Shown: positions 1-8,846, counted from the first letter of the stretch. The stretch is 64,000 nucleotides of DNA from Gymnodinialimonas sp. 202GB13-11 (GCF_040932485.1 NZ_JBFRBH010000001.1:2542001-2606000); one strand, 5' to 3'. Made by a program: numbers and translations. Notes: a model not told the origin generated them from the sequence alone.

Positions 1-199
1 CGTAATTCGGGCGCGCCTCCATCAACTCTTCTTTGATGATCTCCTCCGCCGCACGGTCCGCGCGACTAACGAAGTCACCCGGCCCTTTGGCCGAGACCTG
101 CAACTGCTCCACCTCACGGAAATCCTTGAGCAGGCTCCGCGCCGCTTTGCGTGCGGCCTTGATCATCACGTTGAGGTTGGCTGAGCCTTGCATCGGCAT
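1..199 (-). CDS. suhB: Inositol monophosphatase family protein, N-terminal fragment cut by window edge
   Basis: Only the first 66 or so codons are present; the gene runs off the left edge. Reading leftward from an ATG at 199 (or 193) the protein begins MPMQGSANLNVMIKAARKAA and continues with a DFVSRADRAAEE segment, the familiar N-terminal pattern of the SuhB-type inositol-1-monophosphatase family, whose members are magnesium-dependent phosphatases of about 260 residues. The metal-binding motifs lie outside the window, so the exact substrate cannot be judged. It lies just downstream of, and on the same strand as, the GDPD gene, with a gap of about 40 bases. Confidence 0.8.
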   Translation of the reverse strand, partial: MPMQGSANLNVMIKAARKAARSLLKDFREVEQLQVSAKGPGDFVSRADRAAEEIIKEELMEARPNY

Positions 200-237
200 G
201 TCTCCATTCGGTCAGAGCGCGCGTATAGTCCCCGCGT

Positions 238-993
238 TCAGGAATGCCAAGCGCCGCGCGCCTGCAAGACCTCTTTCAGGACGGAAGGCCGGTCACTCAT
301 GATCCCGTCCACACCCAGATCCAGCAGCCGTTCCATCTCGGCCCGGTCATCAACCGTCCAGACTTGCACCTTCACACCGCGCTTTTGCGCCGCTCGCTGG
401 ACCCGCCCAGTTACCACCGGAATTCCGTTGAACGCAGTCGGCACCTGCACCACCGGATATGGCAATCGCCCAACCGGTACACCCCAACCAGCAGCCCAAA
501 GCCGCGCCACACCTGCATGGGCAGGCGACCAGCATAGCCCCTCCCCCAACATCCCCCGGATCGCCGCTGTGTTCTTCGGGTCGAATGCCCCCACACAAAC
601 ACGATCCAGCGCATCTGCCCGGCTGATCACTTCGGCCAATGGCGCGGCGACCTCCAAGCACTTCAACTCGATATTGAAAAACGTTTGCGGGAACGCCGCT
701 AAGACCTCATCCAAGCGAGGCACCTCCGCCCCAGCAGCGGTGCGAAGCGTGGCAATCTCGGCCCAATCCATCTCCGCCACGGCACGCGCATCACCGAACA
801 TCCGCTCAAACGTATCGTCATGGTGCACCACCACCACGCCATCCCGGCTCAGATGCACGTCCGTCTCGATATGCGTGAACCCCAACCCCGCCGCATAAGC
901 AAAGGCCTCCGCCGTGTTCTCCTCCGCCTCCAGCGCCCCGCCGCGATGCGCAAAGCCCACACAGCCCTCGAAATCCAGAAACGGATGCGTCAT
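238..993 (-). CDS. Glycerophosphodiester phosphodiesterase family protein
   Basis: A 251-residue GDPD-family enzyme, which would hydrolyse glycerophosphodiesters to glycerol-3-phosphate and an alcohol. The TIM-barrel signature is clear: HRGG at residues 16-19, EENT at 24-27, the metal-binding pair E43/D45 in IETD, and catalytic HHD at 57-59; near the C-terminus a VDGIMSDRP stretch is typical of the family. No signal peptide is seen, so it is probably cytoplasmic, like UgpQ. The start MTHPFLDFEG is chosen because it places HRGG at the usual distance from the N-terminus and because its ATG overlaps the stop of metR by ATGA. Longer in-frame starts upstream lie inside metR and are unlikely. Confidence 0.88.
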   Translation of the reverse strand: MTHPFLDFEGCVGFAHRGGALEAEENTAEAFAYAAGLGFTHIETDVHLSRDGVVVVHHDDTFERMFGDARAVAEMDWAEIATLRTAAGAEVPRLDEVLAAFPQTFFNIELKCLEVAAPLAEVISRADALDRVCVGAFDPKNTAAIRGMLGEGLCWSPAHAGVARLWAAGWGVPVGRLPYPVVQVPTAFNGIPVVTGRVQRAAQKRGVKVQVWTVDDRAEMERLLDLGVDGIMSDRPSVLKEVLQARGAWHS

Positions 994-1898
994 CCGCGCC
1001 TCTGCAATTTCAGCGGCTCGGTCCGACACAGCTTCAGCACATGGGACATGAACGGCTTGCCCGTATCCTCCTCCCGGCTCGCACCATAGAGCCGCCGCGT
1101 CACACCGCCTTCCGTCAAAGGTTTCGTCAAAATGCTCTGCGACGCGCCCACATCGCGCACCACCCAATCGGGCAAAACCGCCACCCCGCGGCCAGAGGCC
1201 ACTAGCAGCAGGATCACTGCGGAAAGTTCCACCTGCCGCACGGCCTTTGGCTCTACCCCCGCCGGGTGCAACAACTGGCTGAACACATCCAACCTCGCGC
1301 GCTCCACCGGGTAAGTGATTAGCGTCTGATCGGTGAAATCCGCGGCCTCCACGAAATCCTTACCCGCCAGCGGATGATCGGCTGCGCAAACAAACACCGG
1401 CTCGTAGTCAAACAGCGGCGTGAAATCGACACCCGCCAAATCCTCCGGGTCGCTCGACACCACCAGATCCACATCCTGCCGCACCAATGCGGGCAGCGCC
1501 TCGAATTGAAGGCCGGGGCGAATATCCACATCCACATCCGCCCAAGTCTTCCGGAAGGCTTCCAGCACCGGCAGCAACCAGTCAAAGCAGGCATGGCATT
1601 CAATCGCGATATGCAGCCGCCCCGCCTTGCCCGCGCGCAGCCCGCTGAAATCCTCCTCAAGCGCCGCCACCCGAGGCAAAACCTCCTCCGCCAACCGCAG
1701 CATCTTCATGCCCGCAGCCGACAACCGCATCGGCTTGGAGCGCCGAACAAACAACTCAACCCCCGCCTGATCCTCAAGCCCCTTGATCTGATGGCTCAGC
1801 GCGCTTTGCGTGATGTGCAGGCTGTCGGCGGCCTTCGCCAAACCGCCCTCCTCATAGATCGCCTTGATCGTGCGCAGGTGCCGGAATTCGATATGCAT
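990..1898 (-). CDS. metR: LysR-family transcriptional regulator, MetR type
   Basis: A 302-residue LysR-type regulator with an N-terminal winged helix-turn-helix (about residues 3-62, LAKAADSLHITQSALSHQIK) and a C-terminal co-inducer domain. The EFRHLRTIKAIYEEGGL start, the IECHACFDWLLPVL segment and the divergent arrangement with metF are typical of MetR, the homocysteine-responsive activator of methionine genes. It is transcribed away from metF across a 93-bp gap that holds candidate palindromic sites. Its stop overlaps the start of the downstream GDPD gene, so both may share a transcript. Confidence 0.87.
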   Translation of the reverse strand: MHIEFRHLRTIKAIYEEGGLAKAADSLHITQSALSHQIKGLEDQAGVELFVRRSKPMRLSAAGMKMLRLAEEVLPRVAALEEDFSGLRAGKAGRLHIAIECHACFDWLLPVLEAFRKTWADVDVDIRPGLQFEALPALVRQDVDLVVSSDPEDLAGVDFTPLFDYEPVFVCAADHPLAGKDFVEAADFTDQTLITYPVERARLDVFSQLLHPAGVEPKAVRQVELSAVILLLVASGRGVAVLPDWVVRDVGASQSILTKPLTEGGVTRRLYGASREEDTGKPFMSHVLKLCRTEPLKLQRRG

Positions 1899-1904
1899 AC
1901 GGAA

Positions 1905-1940
1905 CTCATATTGATGATGAGAGTTATGAATTTGGCTTCA
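1905..1940. promoter_or_regulatory. Candidate MetR operator region between metR and metF
   Basis: The 93-bp divergent region contains CTCAT-N7-ATGAG (1905-1921) and, six bases further, TGAA-N6-TTCA (1927-1940). The second resembles the enteric MetR consensus TGAA-N5-TTCA but has one extra spacer base. Position between a LysR regulator and its usual target supports an operator role; which palindrome is used is inference. Confidence 0.45.
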
Positions 1941-1991
1941 CAGCACCTCTATGCGACATCCGATTGCGACAATTCAAGGATCAGAATCGCC

Positions 1992-2858
1992 ATGCGCACG
2001 CCTCGCATCTCTTTCGAATTCTTCCCCCCCAAATCGCTGGAGGCCTCCTTCCGCCTGTGGGACACGCTCGGCACGCTTGCGCCGCTGGCCCCGGAATTCG
2101 TCTCCGTCACCTATGGCGCAGGCGGCACGACCCGGAAACTGACGCATGAGGCCGTGACCACGATCCATGATAATTTCGGCGTCCCCGTCGCCGCCCATCT
2201 GACCTGCGTGAATGCGACGCGCGCCGAGACCCTCGACATCGCCAACCAATACGCCGCCGCCGGCGTGACGCAGATCGTGGCCCTGCGCGGCGACCCGCCC
2301 AAGGGCTCCGACGGGTTCACAGCCCACGCGGACGGTTTCGCTTCTTCCGTCGAGTTGATTGAGGCCCTCGCGCAGACCGGAAAATTCGACATCCGCGTCG
2401 GCGCCTACCCCGATCCGCACCCTGAGTCTGCGTCGATGCAGGATTGCGTCGACTACCTCAAACGCAAGATCGACGCGGGCGCCACCTCCGCCATCACGCA
2501 GTTTTTCTTTGAGGCGGACACCTTCTTCCGCTTCCGCGACGCCTGCACCGCTGCCGGGATCACAGCCCCGATCCTGCCCGGCATCCTTCCCATCGAAAAC
2601 TGGACAAACACCCGCCGCTTCGCCGGGCGCTGCGGTGCGACCATCCCCGCATGGCTCGACGATGCCTACGACGCTGCAATCCGCGACAACCGCGAAGACC
2701 TGCTGTCCACAGCGATCTGCACCGAGCTCTGCTCCGACCTCCTCGACGGCGGCGTCGAAGACCTGCACTTCTACACGCTCAACAAACCCGAACTGACACG
2801 CGATGTCTGCGCCGCGCTGGGGGTCACGCCGAAAGTGGCGCTGGCCGAAGTGGCGTAG
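1992..2858 (+). CDS. metF: Methylenetetrahydrofolate reductase
   Basis: A 288-residue protein of normal bacterial MetF length. It reduces 5,10-methylene-THF to 5-methyl-THF with FAD, supplying the methyl group for methionine synthesis. The N-terminal SFEFFPPK holds the family's catalytic glutamate (E9); FVSVTYGAGG, ALRGDPP, VGAYPDPHPES, TQFFFE and LPGILPIENW are the conserved FAD/folate-binding barrel strands. The ATG at 1992 is selected because it directly precedes the conserved RISFEFFPPK; the frame is open much further upstream, but those starts lie across metR. It is divergent from metR, and folD and fhs elsewhere in the window belong to the same one-carbon pathway. Confidence 0.95.
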   Translation: MRTPRISFEFFPPKSLEASFRLWDTLGTLAPLAPEFVSVTYGAGGTTRKLTHEAVTTIHDNFGVPVAAHLTCVNATRAETLDIANQYAAAGVTQIVALRGDPPKGSDGFTAHADGFASSVELIEALAQTGKFDIRVGAYPDPHPESASMQDCVDYLKRKIDAGATSAITQFFFEADTFFRFRDACTAAGITAPILPGILPIENWTNTRRFAGRCGATIPAWLDDAYDAAIRDNREDLLSTAICTELCSDLLDGGVEDLHFYTLNKPELTRDVCAALGVTPKVALAEVA

Positions 2859-2951
2859 CACCTTCTGAACCTGTCCATCGCCTGGAAAAAGAACCGGCTT
2901 GTTCAAAATCCTTCGTCGCGGCACCTTTTCGCCAAAGACGGAGGCCCCCCT

Positions 2952-3593
2952 ATGAGCGAAACCCCCAATGACTACATCTGGCATTCTGATGCACGAAACC
3001 CGATGCATGTCATTGGGTTTACATGTGAATTGGCAAAGGATGTTGATGCTTTCTTCGGCAATCTTCAGCTTTACCGCAGAGGCGAGATGGCTGCGCGCAA
3101 GGATTTACCTGACCGTATGTGGATCGGGAGAGACGCATCTCGAAGTAGCAAAGCGCTCAAGACCCTGCCCGAAACGTTCGTGGCTGGCAGCTATTTTGTT
3201 GTGTCCCAAAACGTAGCCGAGGTGTTGCAGCGGTTTGATCTTGGCACCTCAGCCCTTGTGCCCGTGGCCCTCTTCAAAAAGGGAAACGAGGAGCCGTTCG
3301 ATGGATCTTATTGCATCGTCCATTTAACCGAGAAAAAGGCGGCCTTTGAGCCTGATCAGTCGCGAAATTTTCGGAATCCTCTTTACGAAGAGGACACCTA
3401 TCTCGGTTCGGTTAGCCCGACGCGCAGCCGCGATGACGACATTGTCTGTAACGCCACCGCCCTCTATGGCGTTGACCTCTGGACGGATCCCCTGCTGCTG
3501 ACCTCGCTGATGCTCAGTGACCCGCTTTACCAGGCCCTAGCGGTGGAAAACTTGCTAACGAACGCCAAGACCTTGCGCTGCAAGATCGTCTGA
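2952..3593 (+). CDS. Hypothetical protein, possibly Imm11/DUF1629-like immunity protein
   Basis: A 213-residue protein with no signal peptide or membrane segment. The order GSYFVVSQNVAEVLQRFDLG in the middle and VDLWTDPLLLTSLMLSD near the C-terminus resembles the Imm11 (DUF1629, MXAN_0049-type) family, proteins found as predicted immunity partners of polymorphic toxins. I base this on pattern memory, not a search. An ATG at 2952 follows GGAGG-like sequence by a few bases. Codon choice looks less GC-biased than in metF or argD on either side, which could mean later acquisition. No toxin gene is adjacent: it sits alone between metF and a REP-like repeat. Confidence 0.6.
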   Translation: MSETPNDYIWHSDARNPMHVIGFTCELAKDVDAFFGNLQLYRRGEMAARKDLPDRMWIGRDASRSSKALKTLPETFVAGSYFVVSQNVAEVLQRFDLGTSALVPVALFKKGNEEPFDGSYCIVHLTEKKAAFEPDQSRNFRNPLYEEDTYLGSVSPTRSRDDDIVCNATALYGVDLWTDPLLLTSLMLSDPLYQALAVENLLTNAKTLRCKIV

Positions 3594-3960
3594 CCACGCC
3601 CCCTTCTGCGGTAAGGCCCCGATGTTTCCCGCACGCCAAACGCGCTCCTTCATCTTGGCCGAAAAACTCCGGGGGAGTCGCCCCAAGGCGACGGGGGCAG
3701 CGCCCCCTATGCGGCTTGACATGCTGCAAAAGTCAACGGTCGAAACCCGACACGGCAAAACCTCTATTTCCGGCGTTAACCAAGATCAAAACATTTCTAC
3801 AATCATAGAAATATCAAAATCCTCAACCCATTGATTTCATTCAATTCACCCTCCAAAATCCGCCCGCACCACGCGTGAGCAAGCGTGCACACACCCCCTT
3901 GCACCCACCCCAAACCCATGGCCTCATACCCTCAACCAAAGAACCCGAAGGCCGCCCACC
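3594..3960. other. Intergenic stretch with a hairpin repeat and an AT-rich segment
   Basis: These 367 bases hold no convincing gene. The left part carries a GC-rich double hairpin (3671-3707, listed separately). From about 3770 to 3850 the sequence turns AT-rich (runs such as AATCATAGAAATATC), which could contain the promoter of the thioesterase gene at 3961, but I cannot name a -35/-10 pair with confidence. Confidence 0.5.
3671..3707. repeat. GC-rich double-hairpin REP-like element
   Basis: Two adjacent stem-loops: GTCGCC-CCAA-GGCGAC (3677-3692) and GGGGGC-AGC-GCCCCC (3693-3707), preceded by another run of five G (3671-3675) that could compete for pairing. The flanking CATCTTGGCCGAAAAACTC resembles the CATCTTTGTTCC-GAAATATGC lead-in of the hairpin at 5760, suggesting two members of one dispersed repeat family typical of roseobacter genomes. 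No T-run follows, so a simple terminator is not the obvious reading. Confidence 0.55.
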
Positions 3961-4449
3961 ATGCCCCAACACCACTACGCCGAAACCATCGAGGGCCTGC
4001 CCACCCGCGAGCAGATGCTGTCGATGTCCGGCCTCGATTTCATGCGCGGCATCCTGAACGGCACCCTCGCCGCCCCACCCATTAGCCAGACCCTCGGCTA
4101 CCGGCTCGACAGCGTCGAAGACGGCCGCGTCACCTTCCGCGGCACACCTGAATTCAAGTCGATGAACCCCATCGGCACCGTCCACGGCGGCTGGTACGGT
4201 ACCTTGCTCGACAGCTGCATGGCCTGCGCCGTGATGACCAAGGTCCCCAAAGGCTCGGCCTATACGACGTTAGAGTACAAGGTGAACATCACCCGCCCCA
4301 TCCCCATCGGGACGGAGATCATCGCCGAAGGCATTGTCAGCCACGCAGGCCGCACCACCGGCGTCGCCGAGGGCACGATCCGCAACGCGGAAACCGGCAA
4401 GCTGTACGCCACCGGCTCCACCACCTGCCTGATCATGCAACTCACTTGA
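3961..4449 (+). CDS. PaaI-family hotdog-fold thioesterase
   Basis: A 162-residue single-domain hotdog protein that would hydrolyse acyl-CoA thioesters. The region NPIGTVHGGWYGTLLDSCMACAV (around residues 71-93) is the conserved hotdog helix with the HGG motif seen in PaaI-type thioesterases, followed by a TTLEYKVNITRPI strand and a GRTTGVAEG strand. Length is slightly above the usual 130-150 because of an N-terminal stretch. Start ATG at 3961 gives the first conserved residues. It stands alone with argD following 81 bases later. The substrate is unknown; a second PaaI-like gene is at 41.6 kb. Confidence 0.85.
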   Translation: MPQHHYAETIEGLPTREQMLSMSGLDFMRGILNGTLAAPPISQTLGYRLDSVEDGRVTFRGTPEFKSMNPIGTVHGGWYGTLLDSCMACAVMTKVPKGSAYTTLEYKVNITRPIPIGTEIIAEGIVSHAGRTTGVAEGTIRNAETGKLYATGSTTCLIMQLT

Positions 4450-4530
4450 CCCCATCAGCATCCGTGAATTGACTTGGGGGCAGCCCCGGTGCAAACCGGC
4501 GCCTTCTTTGAAACCCATGGAGACGAGCCA

Positions 4531-5721
4531 ATGATCTCGCCGGTCCTGCCAAGCTACAGCCGCGCCAACCTCTCCTTCGTCAAAGGCGAAGGGGCATGGA
4601 TGATCGAGGCAGATGGCCGACGTTTCCTCGATTTCGCCAGCGGCATCGCGGTCATGGCCCTCGGCCATGCCCATCCCAGGGTCGTGCAGACGCTAAAGGA
4701 TCAAGCCGACCAGCTTTGGCACACGTCGAACCTCTATACCGTGCCACAGCAGCAGGCGCTGGCGGAACGGCTGGTCGAACACACCTTTGCCGACACGGTC
4801 TTCTTCTGCAATTCCGGCACCGAAAGCGCGGAACTTGGCATCAAGATGGCGCGGAAATACCGGGACGCCACTGGCCACCCTGAGCGCACGACGATCCTCT
4901 GCTTTGAGGGGGCATTCCACGGGCGCTCGCTTGCTGCCATTTCCGCTGCTGGGCAGGAGAAGTTGGTCAAAGGCTTCGGACCCCTCGCCCCTGGCTTCCG
5001 CCAAATCCCGTTCGGCGATCACGACGCCCTGCGCGAGGCCGCCGCCGCACCGGATGTGGGCGCGATCATGGTGGAACCGATCCAGGGCGAGAGCGGTATC
5101 AAACCCCTCCCCGACCAATGCCTCAAAGGCCTGCGCGACCTGTGCGATGAGCATGGCCATTTGCTGATCCTCGATGAAATCCAATGCGGCATGGGCCGGA
5201 CGGGCAAGCTTTTCGCTCATGAATGGGCGGGCATCTCGCCCGACATCATGCTGGTCGCCAAAGGTATCGGTGGCGGTTTCCCCCTCGGCGCGCTGCTTGC
5301 CACCGAAGACGCTGCCCAAGGCATGACGCCGGGCACCCACGGCTCGACCTATGGCGGCAACCCGCTTGGCTGTGCGGTTGGTACGACCGTGATGGATGAG
5401 ATCACCGGCGACGGTTTCCTGGATGACGTAAACCGCAAGGCGGGCTTCCTGCGCCAGAAGCTCGAAGGTCTTGTCGCGGCTCATCCGGACATCTTTGAAG
5501 AAGTGCGCGGAACCGGTCTGATGCTTGGCCTCAAATGCAAGGCCACAAACCTCGACGTAGTCAATGCAGGCTACGACAACGACCTGCTCACCGTGCCCGC
5601 TGGCGACAACGTCGTCCGCATCCTCCCCGCCCTCACGATCAGCGAAGATGAAATCAGCGAGGGCATCACCCGCCTCGACGCCGCCGCCACCGCACTGGAG
5701 GGCCGCGCAGCCGCCGAATAA
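4531..5721 (+). CDS. argD: Acetylornithine / succinyldiaminopimelate aminotransferase
   Basis: A 396-residue class III PLP-dependent aminotransferase. It transfers the amino group between glutamate and N-acetylglutamate semialdehyde in arginine biosynthesis and usually also serves lysine synthesis. Visible motifs are CNSGTESAELGIKMAR (93-108), FEGAFHGR (125-132), the LDEIQCGMGRTGK cofactor site (214-226) and the PLP lysine K244 in LVAKGIGGGFPLGA. The ATG at 4531 follows GGAG at 4519-4522 and gives the standard MISPVLPSYSRANLSF N-terminus. argF follows 89 bases downstream beyond a strong hairpin, so the pair is probably co-transcribed with some attenuation. Confidence 0.95.
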   Translation: MISPVLPSYSRANLSFVKGEGAWMIEADGRRFLDFASGIAVMALGHAHPRVVQTLKDQADQLWHTSNLYTVPQQQALAERLVEHTFADTVFFCNSGTESAELGIKMARKYRDATGHPERTTILCFEGAFHGRSLAAISAAGQEKLVKGFGPLAPGFRQIPFGDHDALREAAAAPDVGAIMVEPIQGESGIKPLPDQCLKGLRDLCDEHGHLLILDEIQCGMGRTGKLFAHEWAGISPDIMLVAKGIGGGFPLGALLATEDAAQGMTPGTHGSTYGGNPLGCAVGTTVMDEITGDGFLDDVNRKAGFLRQKLEGLVAAHPDIFEEVRGTGLMLGLKCKATNLDVVNAGYDNDLLTVPAGDNVVRILPALTISEDEISEGITRLDAAATALEGRAAAE

Positions 5722-5759
5722 TCTGCGCCCATCTTTGTTCCTGAAATATGCCGGGGGGT

Positions 5760-5779
5760 CCGGGGGGCTGGCCCCCCGG
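5760..5779. repeat. GC-only hairpin between argD and argF
   Basis: CCGGGGGGC and GCCCCCCGG form a perfect nine-base inverted repeat separated by TG. It is preceded by CATCTTTGTTCCTGAAATATGC, similar to the lead-in of the hairpin at 3671. There is no T-run afterwards. It may act as a REP-like mRNA stabiliser or partial terminator between the two arginine genes; that role is inference. Confidence 0.6.
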
Positions 5780-5810
5780 TGCAATCCGTCAGCCAAAAAG
5801 CGCTTCAAAA

Positions 5811-6737
5811 ATGACCCATTTCCTCGACATCCACAAAACCAGCCAGGACGACCTGCGCCACATCATCGACCACGCGATCGAGATGAAGACCGCGCGCGCA
5901 GGTCTGCCCAAGGGCACGCCGGACGCCGAGCAACCGTTGGCAGGCCACATGGTTGCGCTGATCTTTGAAAAACCCTCCACCCGTACCCGCGTCTCTTTCG
6001 ACCTTGGGGTGCGCCAGATGGGTGGGCAAACCATGGTTCTCAGCGGCTCGGAGATGCAGCTCGGCCATGGTGAGACCATCGCCGACACCGCCCGCGTTCT
6101 CAGCCGGTATGTCGACCTCATCATGATCCGCACGTTTGAGGAAGAAGTGCTGCTGGAAATGGCGGAACACGCCTCCGTCCCCGTCATCAACGGGCTTACG
6201 AACCGCACCCATCCCTGCCAGATCATGGCGGATGTGATGACGTTCGAAGAACATCGCGGACCCATCGCAGGCAAAAAAGTGGTCTGGTGCGGAGATGGCA
6301 ACAACGTTTTCGCGTCGTTCGCCCATGCGGCCGGACAGTTCGGGTTCGACCTGACCTTCTCCGGCCCCGAGACGCTGGACCCGGAGCGCATCTTCCTCGA
6401 CGCAGCCCGCGCACAAGGAGTTTCTGTCGAAATCGAGCGGGATCCCGCGAAGGCCGTGACCGGTGCCGACCTCGTGGTCACCGACACCTGGGTTTCCATG
6501 CACGACAGCCAGACCGCACGTGAACGCCGCCACAACCAACTGCGCCCCTATCAAGTGAACGAGGCGCTGATGGCGCATGCCAATGACGACGCACTCTTCA
6601 TGCATTGCCTACCCGCACACCGGAATGAAGAGGCCACCGATGCCGTAATGGACGGCCCGCATTCCGTGATCTTCGACGAGGCCGAGAACCGCCTGCATGC
6701 GCAAAAGGCCATCATGCGGCATTGCCTTGGGGTTTGA
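5811..6737 (+). CDS. argF: Ornithine carbamoyltransferase
   Basis: A 308-residue enzyme that makes citrulline from ornithine and carbamoyl phosphate. The carbamoyl-phosphate loop STRTR is at residues 56-60 ([15 protein letters not shown]); further on are NRTHPCQIM, the ornithine-binding TDTWVSMHD and [12 protein letters not shown], all diagnostic of OTCase rather than aspartate transcarbamoylase. The ATG at 5811 opens [15 protein letters not shown], the typical Rhodobacterales N-terminus; an open frame extends upstream to 5748 but crosses the hairpin. It follows argD in what is probably one operon. Confidence 0.96.
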   Translation: MTHFLDIHKTSQDDLRHIIDHAIEMKTARAGLPKGTPDAEQPLAGHMVALIFEKPSTRTRVSFDLGVRQMGGQTMVLSGSEMQLGHGETIADTARVLSRYVDLIMIRTFEEEVLLEMAEHASVPVINGLTNRTHPCQIMADVMTFEEHRGPIAGKKVVWCGDGNNVFASFAHAAGQFGFDLTFSGPETLDPERIFLDAARAQGVSVEIERDPAKAVTGADLVVTDTWVSMHDSQTARERRHNQLRPYQVNEALMAHANDDALFMHCLPAHRNEEATDAVMDGPHSVIFDEAENRLHAQKAIMRHCLGV

Positions 6738-6750
6738 GGCGCACTGACCC

Positions 6751-7686
6751 TTGGCCCTCGCCCCGCAAACTCCATCCGCTGTTATCCCGCCGGCTCCCAT
6801 CAGGCAGGCGCCCGGCGCCGCCATCATCTTCATGCTGTGCGCCACGGCCTTCATCGCAGCTACAACCCTGATCGCGAAAGCGCTTGGCACGGACGCACTT
6901 GGCCCCGCCCTGCATCCTTTTCAGGTCACGTTCGGGCGGTTCCTGTTCGCTTGGCTCGCCATAGGCAGTTTCGTTGCGGCCACACGCCCGCTTTTCACAA
7001 AACCACATCTGGGCCTGCACATCGGGCGGACGTTGTGCGGGGCGACGGGTGTGACGCTGATGTTCGCCGCAGCCGCCGCGATCCCGCTGGCCGATGCCAC
7101 AGCCATTAGCTTTCTGAACCCGGTCTTCGGCATGATCCTGGCCATCCCGCTTCTGGGTGAGAAGGTGGGCAAATGGCGTTGGCTGGCGGCGGCGATTGCG
7201 TTTGCCGGAGCGCTTATCCTGATCCGGCCCGGTGCAGGTAGCCTTCAGGTCGGTGCGCTTTTGGCCCTCGGCGCTGCAATTGTCCTGGGGTTGGAACTGA
7301 CGTTCATCAAACGCCTTGCCGGACGCGAGCGTCCCGTCCAGATCCTGTTCTTGAACAACACGCTCGGGCTTCTCATCATCAGCTTTGTGGTCATCGCCGT
7401 GTGGCAATCGCCGACGCCTGTACAATGGGCGGGACTGGCCGCATTAGGCCTTTGTATGGCTGCAGCACAGGCCTGTTTCGTGAACTCCATGGCGCGGGCC
7501 GATGCGAGCTTCGTGACGCCTTTTTCCTACCTCACCCTGGTGTTTGCCGCGCTTTACGATCTGATCATCTTCAACGTGATCCCGACCCGCCTCTCGATCA
7601 CCGGCGCGGGCATCATCATCGCCGGGGCGGCCCTTTTGGCCTGGCGTGAGCGCGTCAATCAGGCGGGTGAGACAGAAGCGCCCTGA
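6751..7686 (+). CDS. DMT-superfamily (EamA) transporter
   Basis: A protein of up to 311 residues with about ten hydrophobic helices, arranged as two EamA repeats (roughly residues 25-155 and 165-300). The first repeat holds FLNPVFGMILAIPLLGEKVG, the typical end-of-repeat motif of drug/metabolite exporters. The substrate is unknown. The start is uncertain: TTG at 6751 lies 13 bases after the argF stop and gives an N-terminal tail, while the first ATG (6832) is inside the first helix, so TTG or another non-ATG start is likely. The 3' end overlaps the convergent serine hydrolase gene by 32 bases. Confidence 0.85.
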   Translation: MALAPQTPSAVIPPAPIRQAPGAAIIFMLCATAFIAATTLIAKALGTDALGPALHPFQVTFGRFLFAWLAIGSFVAATRPLFTKPHLGLHIGRTLCGATGVTLMFAAAAAIPLADATAISFLNPVFGMILAIPLLGEKVGKWRWLAAAIAFAGALILIRPGAGSLQVGALLALGAAIVLGLELTFIKRLAGRERPVQILFLNNTLGLLIISFVVIAVWQSPTPVQWAGLAALGLCMAAAQACFVNSMARADASFVTPFSYLTLVFAALYDLIIFNVIPTRLSITGAGIIIAGAALLAWRERVNQAGETEAP

Positions 7687-8710
7687 GCGCCTCATCAACC
7701 GGGCCGGCCACCTGATCCAGATCCCCCGAATTGACCGCCACAAAAACAGCCTCTCCCCCTGCCGGATCGACATAGGCAACGGCATACCAAAGCGTGTTCG
7801 AGCCTGAATGAACCAGGCTGCCATCCTCCCCTACACCCCAGCCCATCGCATAACCCTCTGGGCCAACGGCGCGGTGCAGATCCTCCCAAAGCGCGTCAGG
7901 CAGAAAGCCCGTATCGCGCAGCAGATGCGCGCGCAGGTATCGCAACATGTCCTCCGCGCTCAGATGCACGCGCCCCGCCGGGCCCATGGCCGGGATATTG
8001 TCAGCACCATTCCCCTGCCCGGCTGGGGTCAACCCGCCAAAGAGGCCACGACTATGGCCCTCGATCACATTTCCCTGTGGCGCGCCAAACCCGGCGCTGT
8101 CCATTGACAGAGGAGCGAAAACCTCTCGTTCGATAAGCGCTTCCCAACTATCTTCGCCCACAGCCTCCAACATTGCCCCGGCCACAACATATCCGGCGTT
8201 CGAGTAAGCAAACCCACCCGGCGCTTCGAGCGGTTGGTTCGACAACATCTCCCGCACGTAATCCGCGCGCGGACCGTCTCCCAACAGGATCGAACGGATG
8301 CGGCCAAGGTTGGCCTCCATGCCCGATCCGTGGGTCAAAAGATGTGTAAGCGTCACATCCTGCCAATCCGCCTGCATCTGCGGAAAGGCCTCGCCGAGCA
8401 CTTCGCCAATGGTGCTGTCCCATTGGATCAACCCGTCAGCAACCAATCGTGCGGCGAGTGTGGCGGTCATCGATTTGGTGAGCGATCCGACATGCCAGAC
8501 ATCGGAAAGGGCGGCCATATCAGACCCGTCCACAAGGCGCGTGCCCGCAACAGCCGCCGCCAGATCATCCGCCGTCACCCGCCCGGCTGTGGCCGCAGGA
8601 ACCGCATCATACGCCGCAAGCGCATCGGCCACATCCTGAGGCGCGGTTTGGGCCGCGACAGACGTGCTCCACACCAATAAAGCCGCCAATGTCATTGCCA
8701 GATGTATCAT
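7655..8710 (-). CDS. Secreted serine hydrolase of the class C beta-lactamase / AmpH fold
   Basis: A 351-residue protein with an N-terminal signal peptide (MIHLAMTLAALLVWSTSVAA, cleavage near residue 20), so probably periplasmic. The serine beta-lactamase/penicillin-binding-protein signature is complete: S76-L-T-K79, Y169-S-N and HSG near residue 300. Members include D-aminopeptidases, esterases and peptidoglycan endopeptidases; nothing here shows which. The SxxK motif sits closer to the N-terminus than in true AmpC enzymes, and the overall length fits the wider beta-lactamase-related hydrolases. The tail overlaps the convergent transporter gene by 32 bases. Confidence 0.85.
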   Translation of the reverse strand: MIHLAMTLAALLVWSTSVAAQTAPQDVADALAAYDAVPAATAGRVTADDLAAAVAGTRLVDGSDMAALSDVWHVGSLTKSMTATLAARLVADGLIQWDSTIGEVLGEAFPQMQADWQDVTLTHLLTHGSGMEANLGRIRSILLGDGPRADYVREMLSNQPLEAPGGFAYSNAGYVVAGAMLEAVGEDSWEALIEREVFAPLSMDSAGFGAPQGNVIEGHSRGLFGGLTPAGQGNGADNIPAMGPAGRVHLSAEDMLRYLRAHLLRDTGFLPDALWEDLHRAVGPEGYAMGWGVGEDGSLVHSGSNTLWYAVAYVDPAGGEAVFVAVNSGDLDQVAGPVDEALRALLSHPPD

Positions 8711-8846
8711 CGCATCACCTTCGCCTTGCCACCGCTGACCCGCCAGATAGAATAGGGCTTCCTTTTCGGGTCAACCCACCCCATATGACCGGGCTGAACC
8801 CAATCCGCCGCGCGACACCCGCGCCCAAATATCGGAACGCATTGCC

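Noticed and set aside
1374-1991. N-terminal extension of metF reaching back across metR
   Set aside because: Conserved MetF sequence begins at 1992 and the extension reads antisense to metR.
1899-1991. SAM or other riboswitch upstream of metF
   Set aside because: The gap is only 93 bases, includes the divergent promoters, and shows no SAM-riboswitch-like conserved core.
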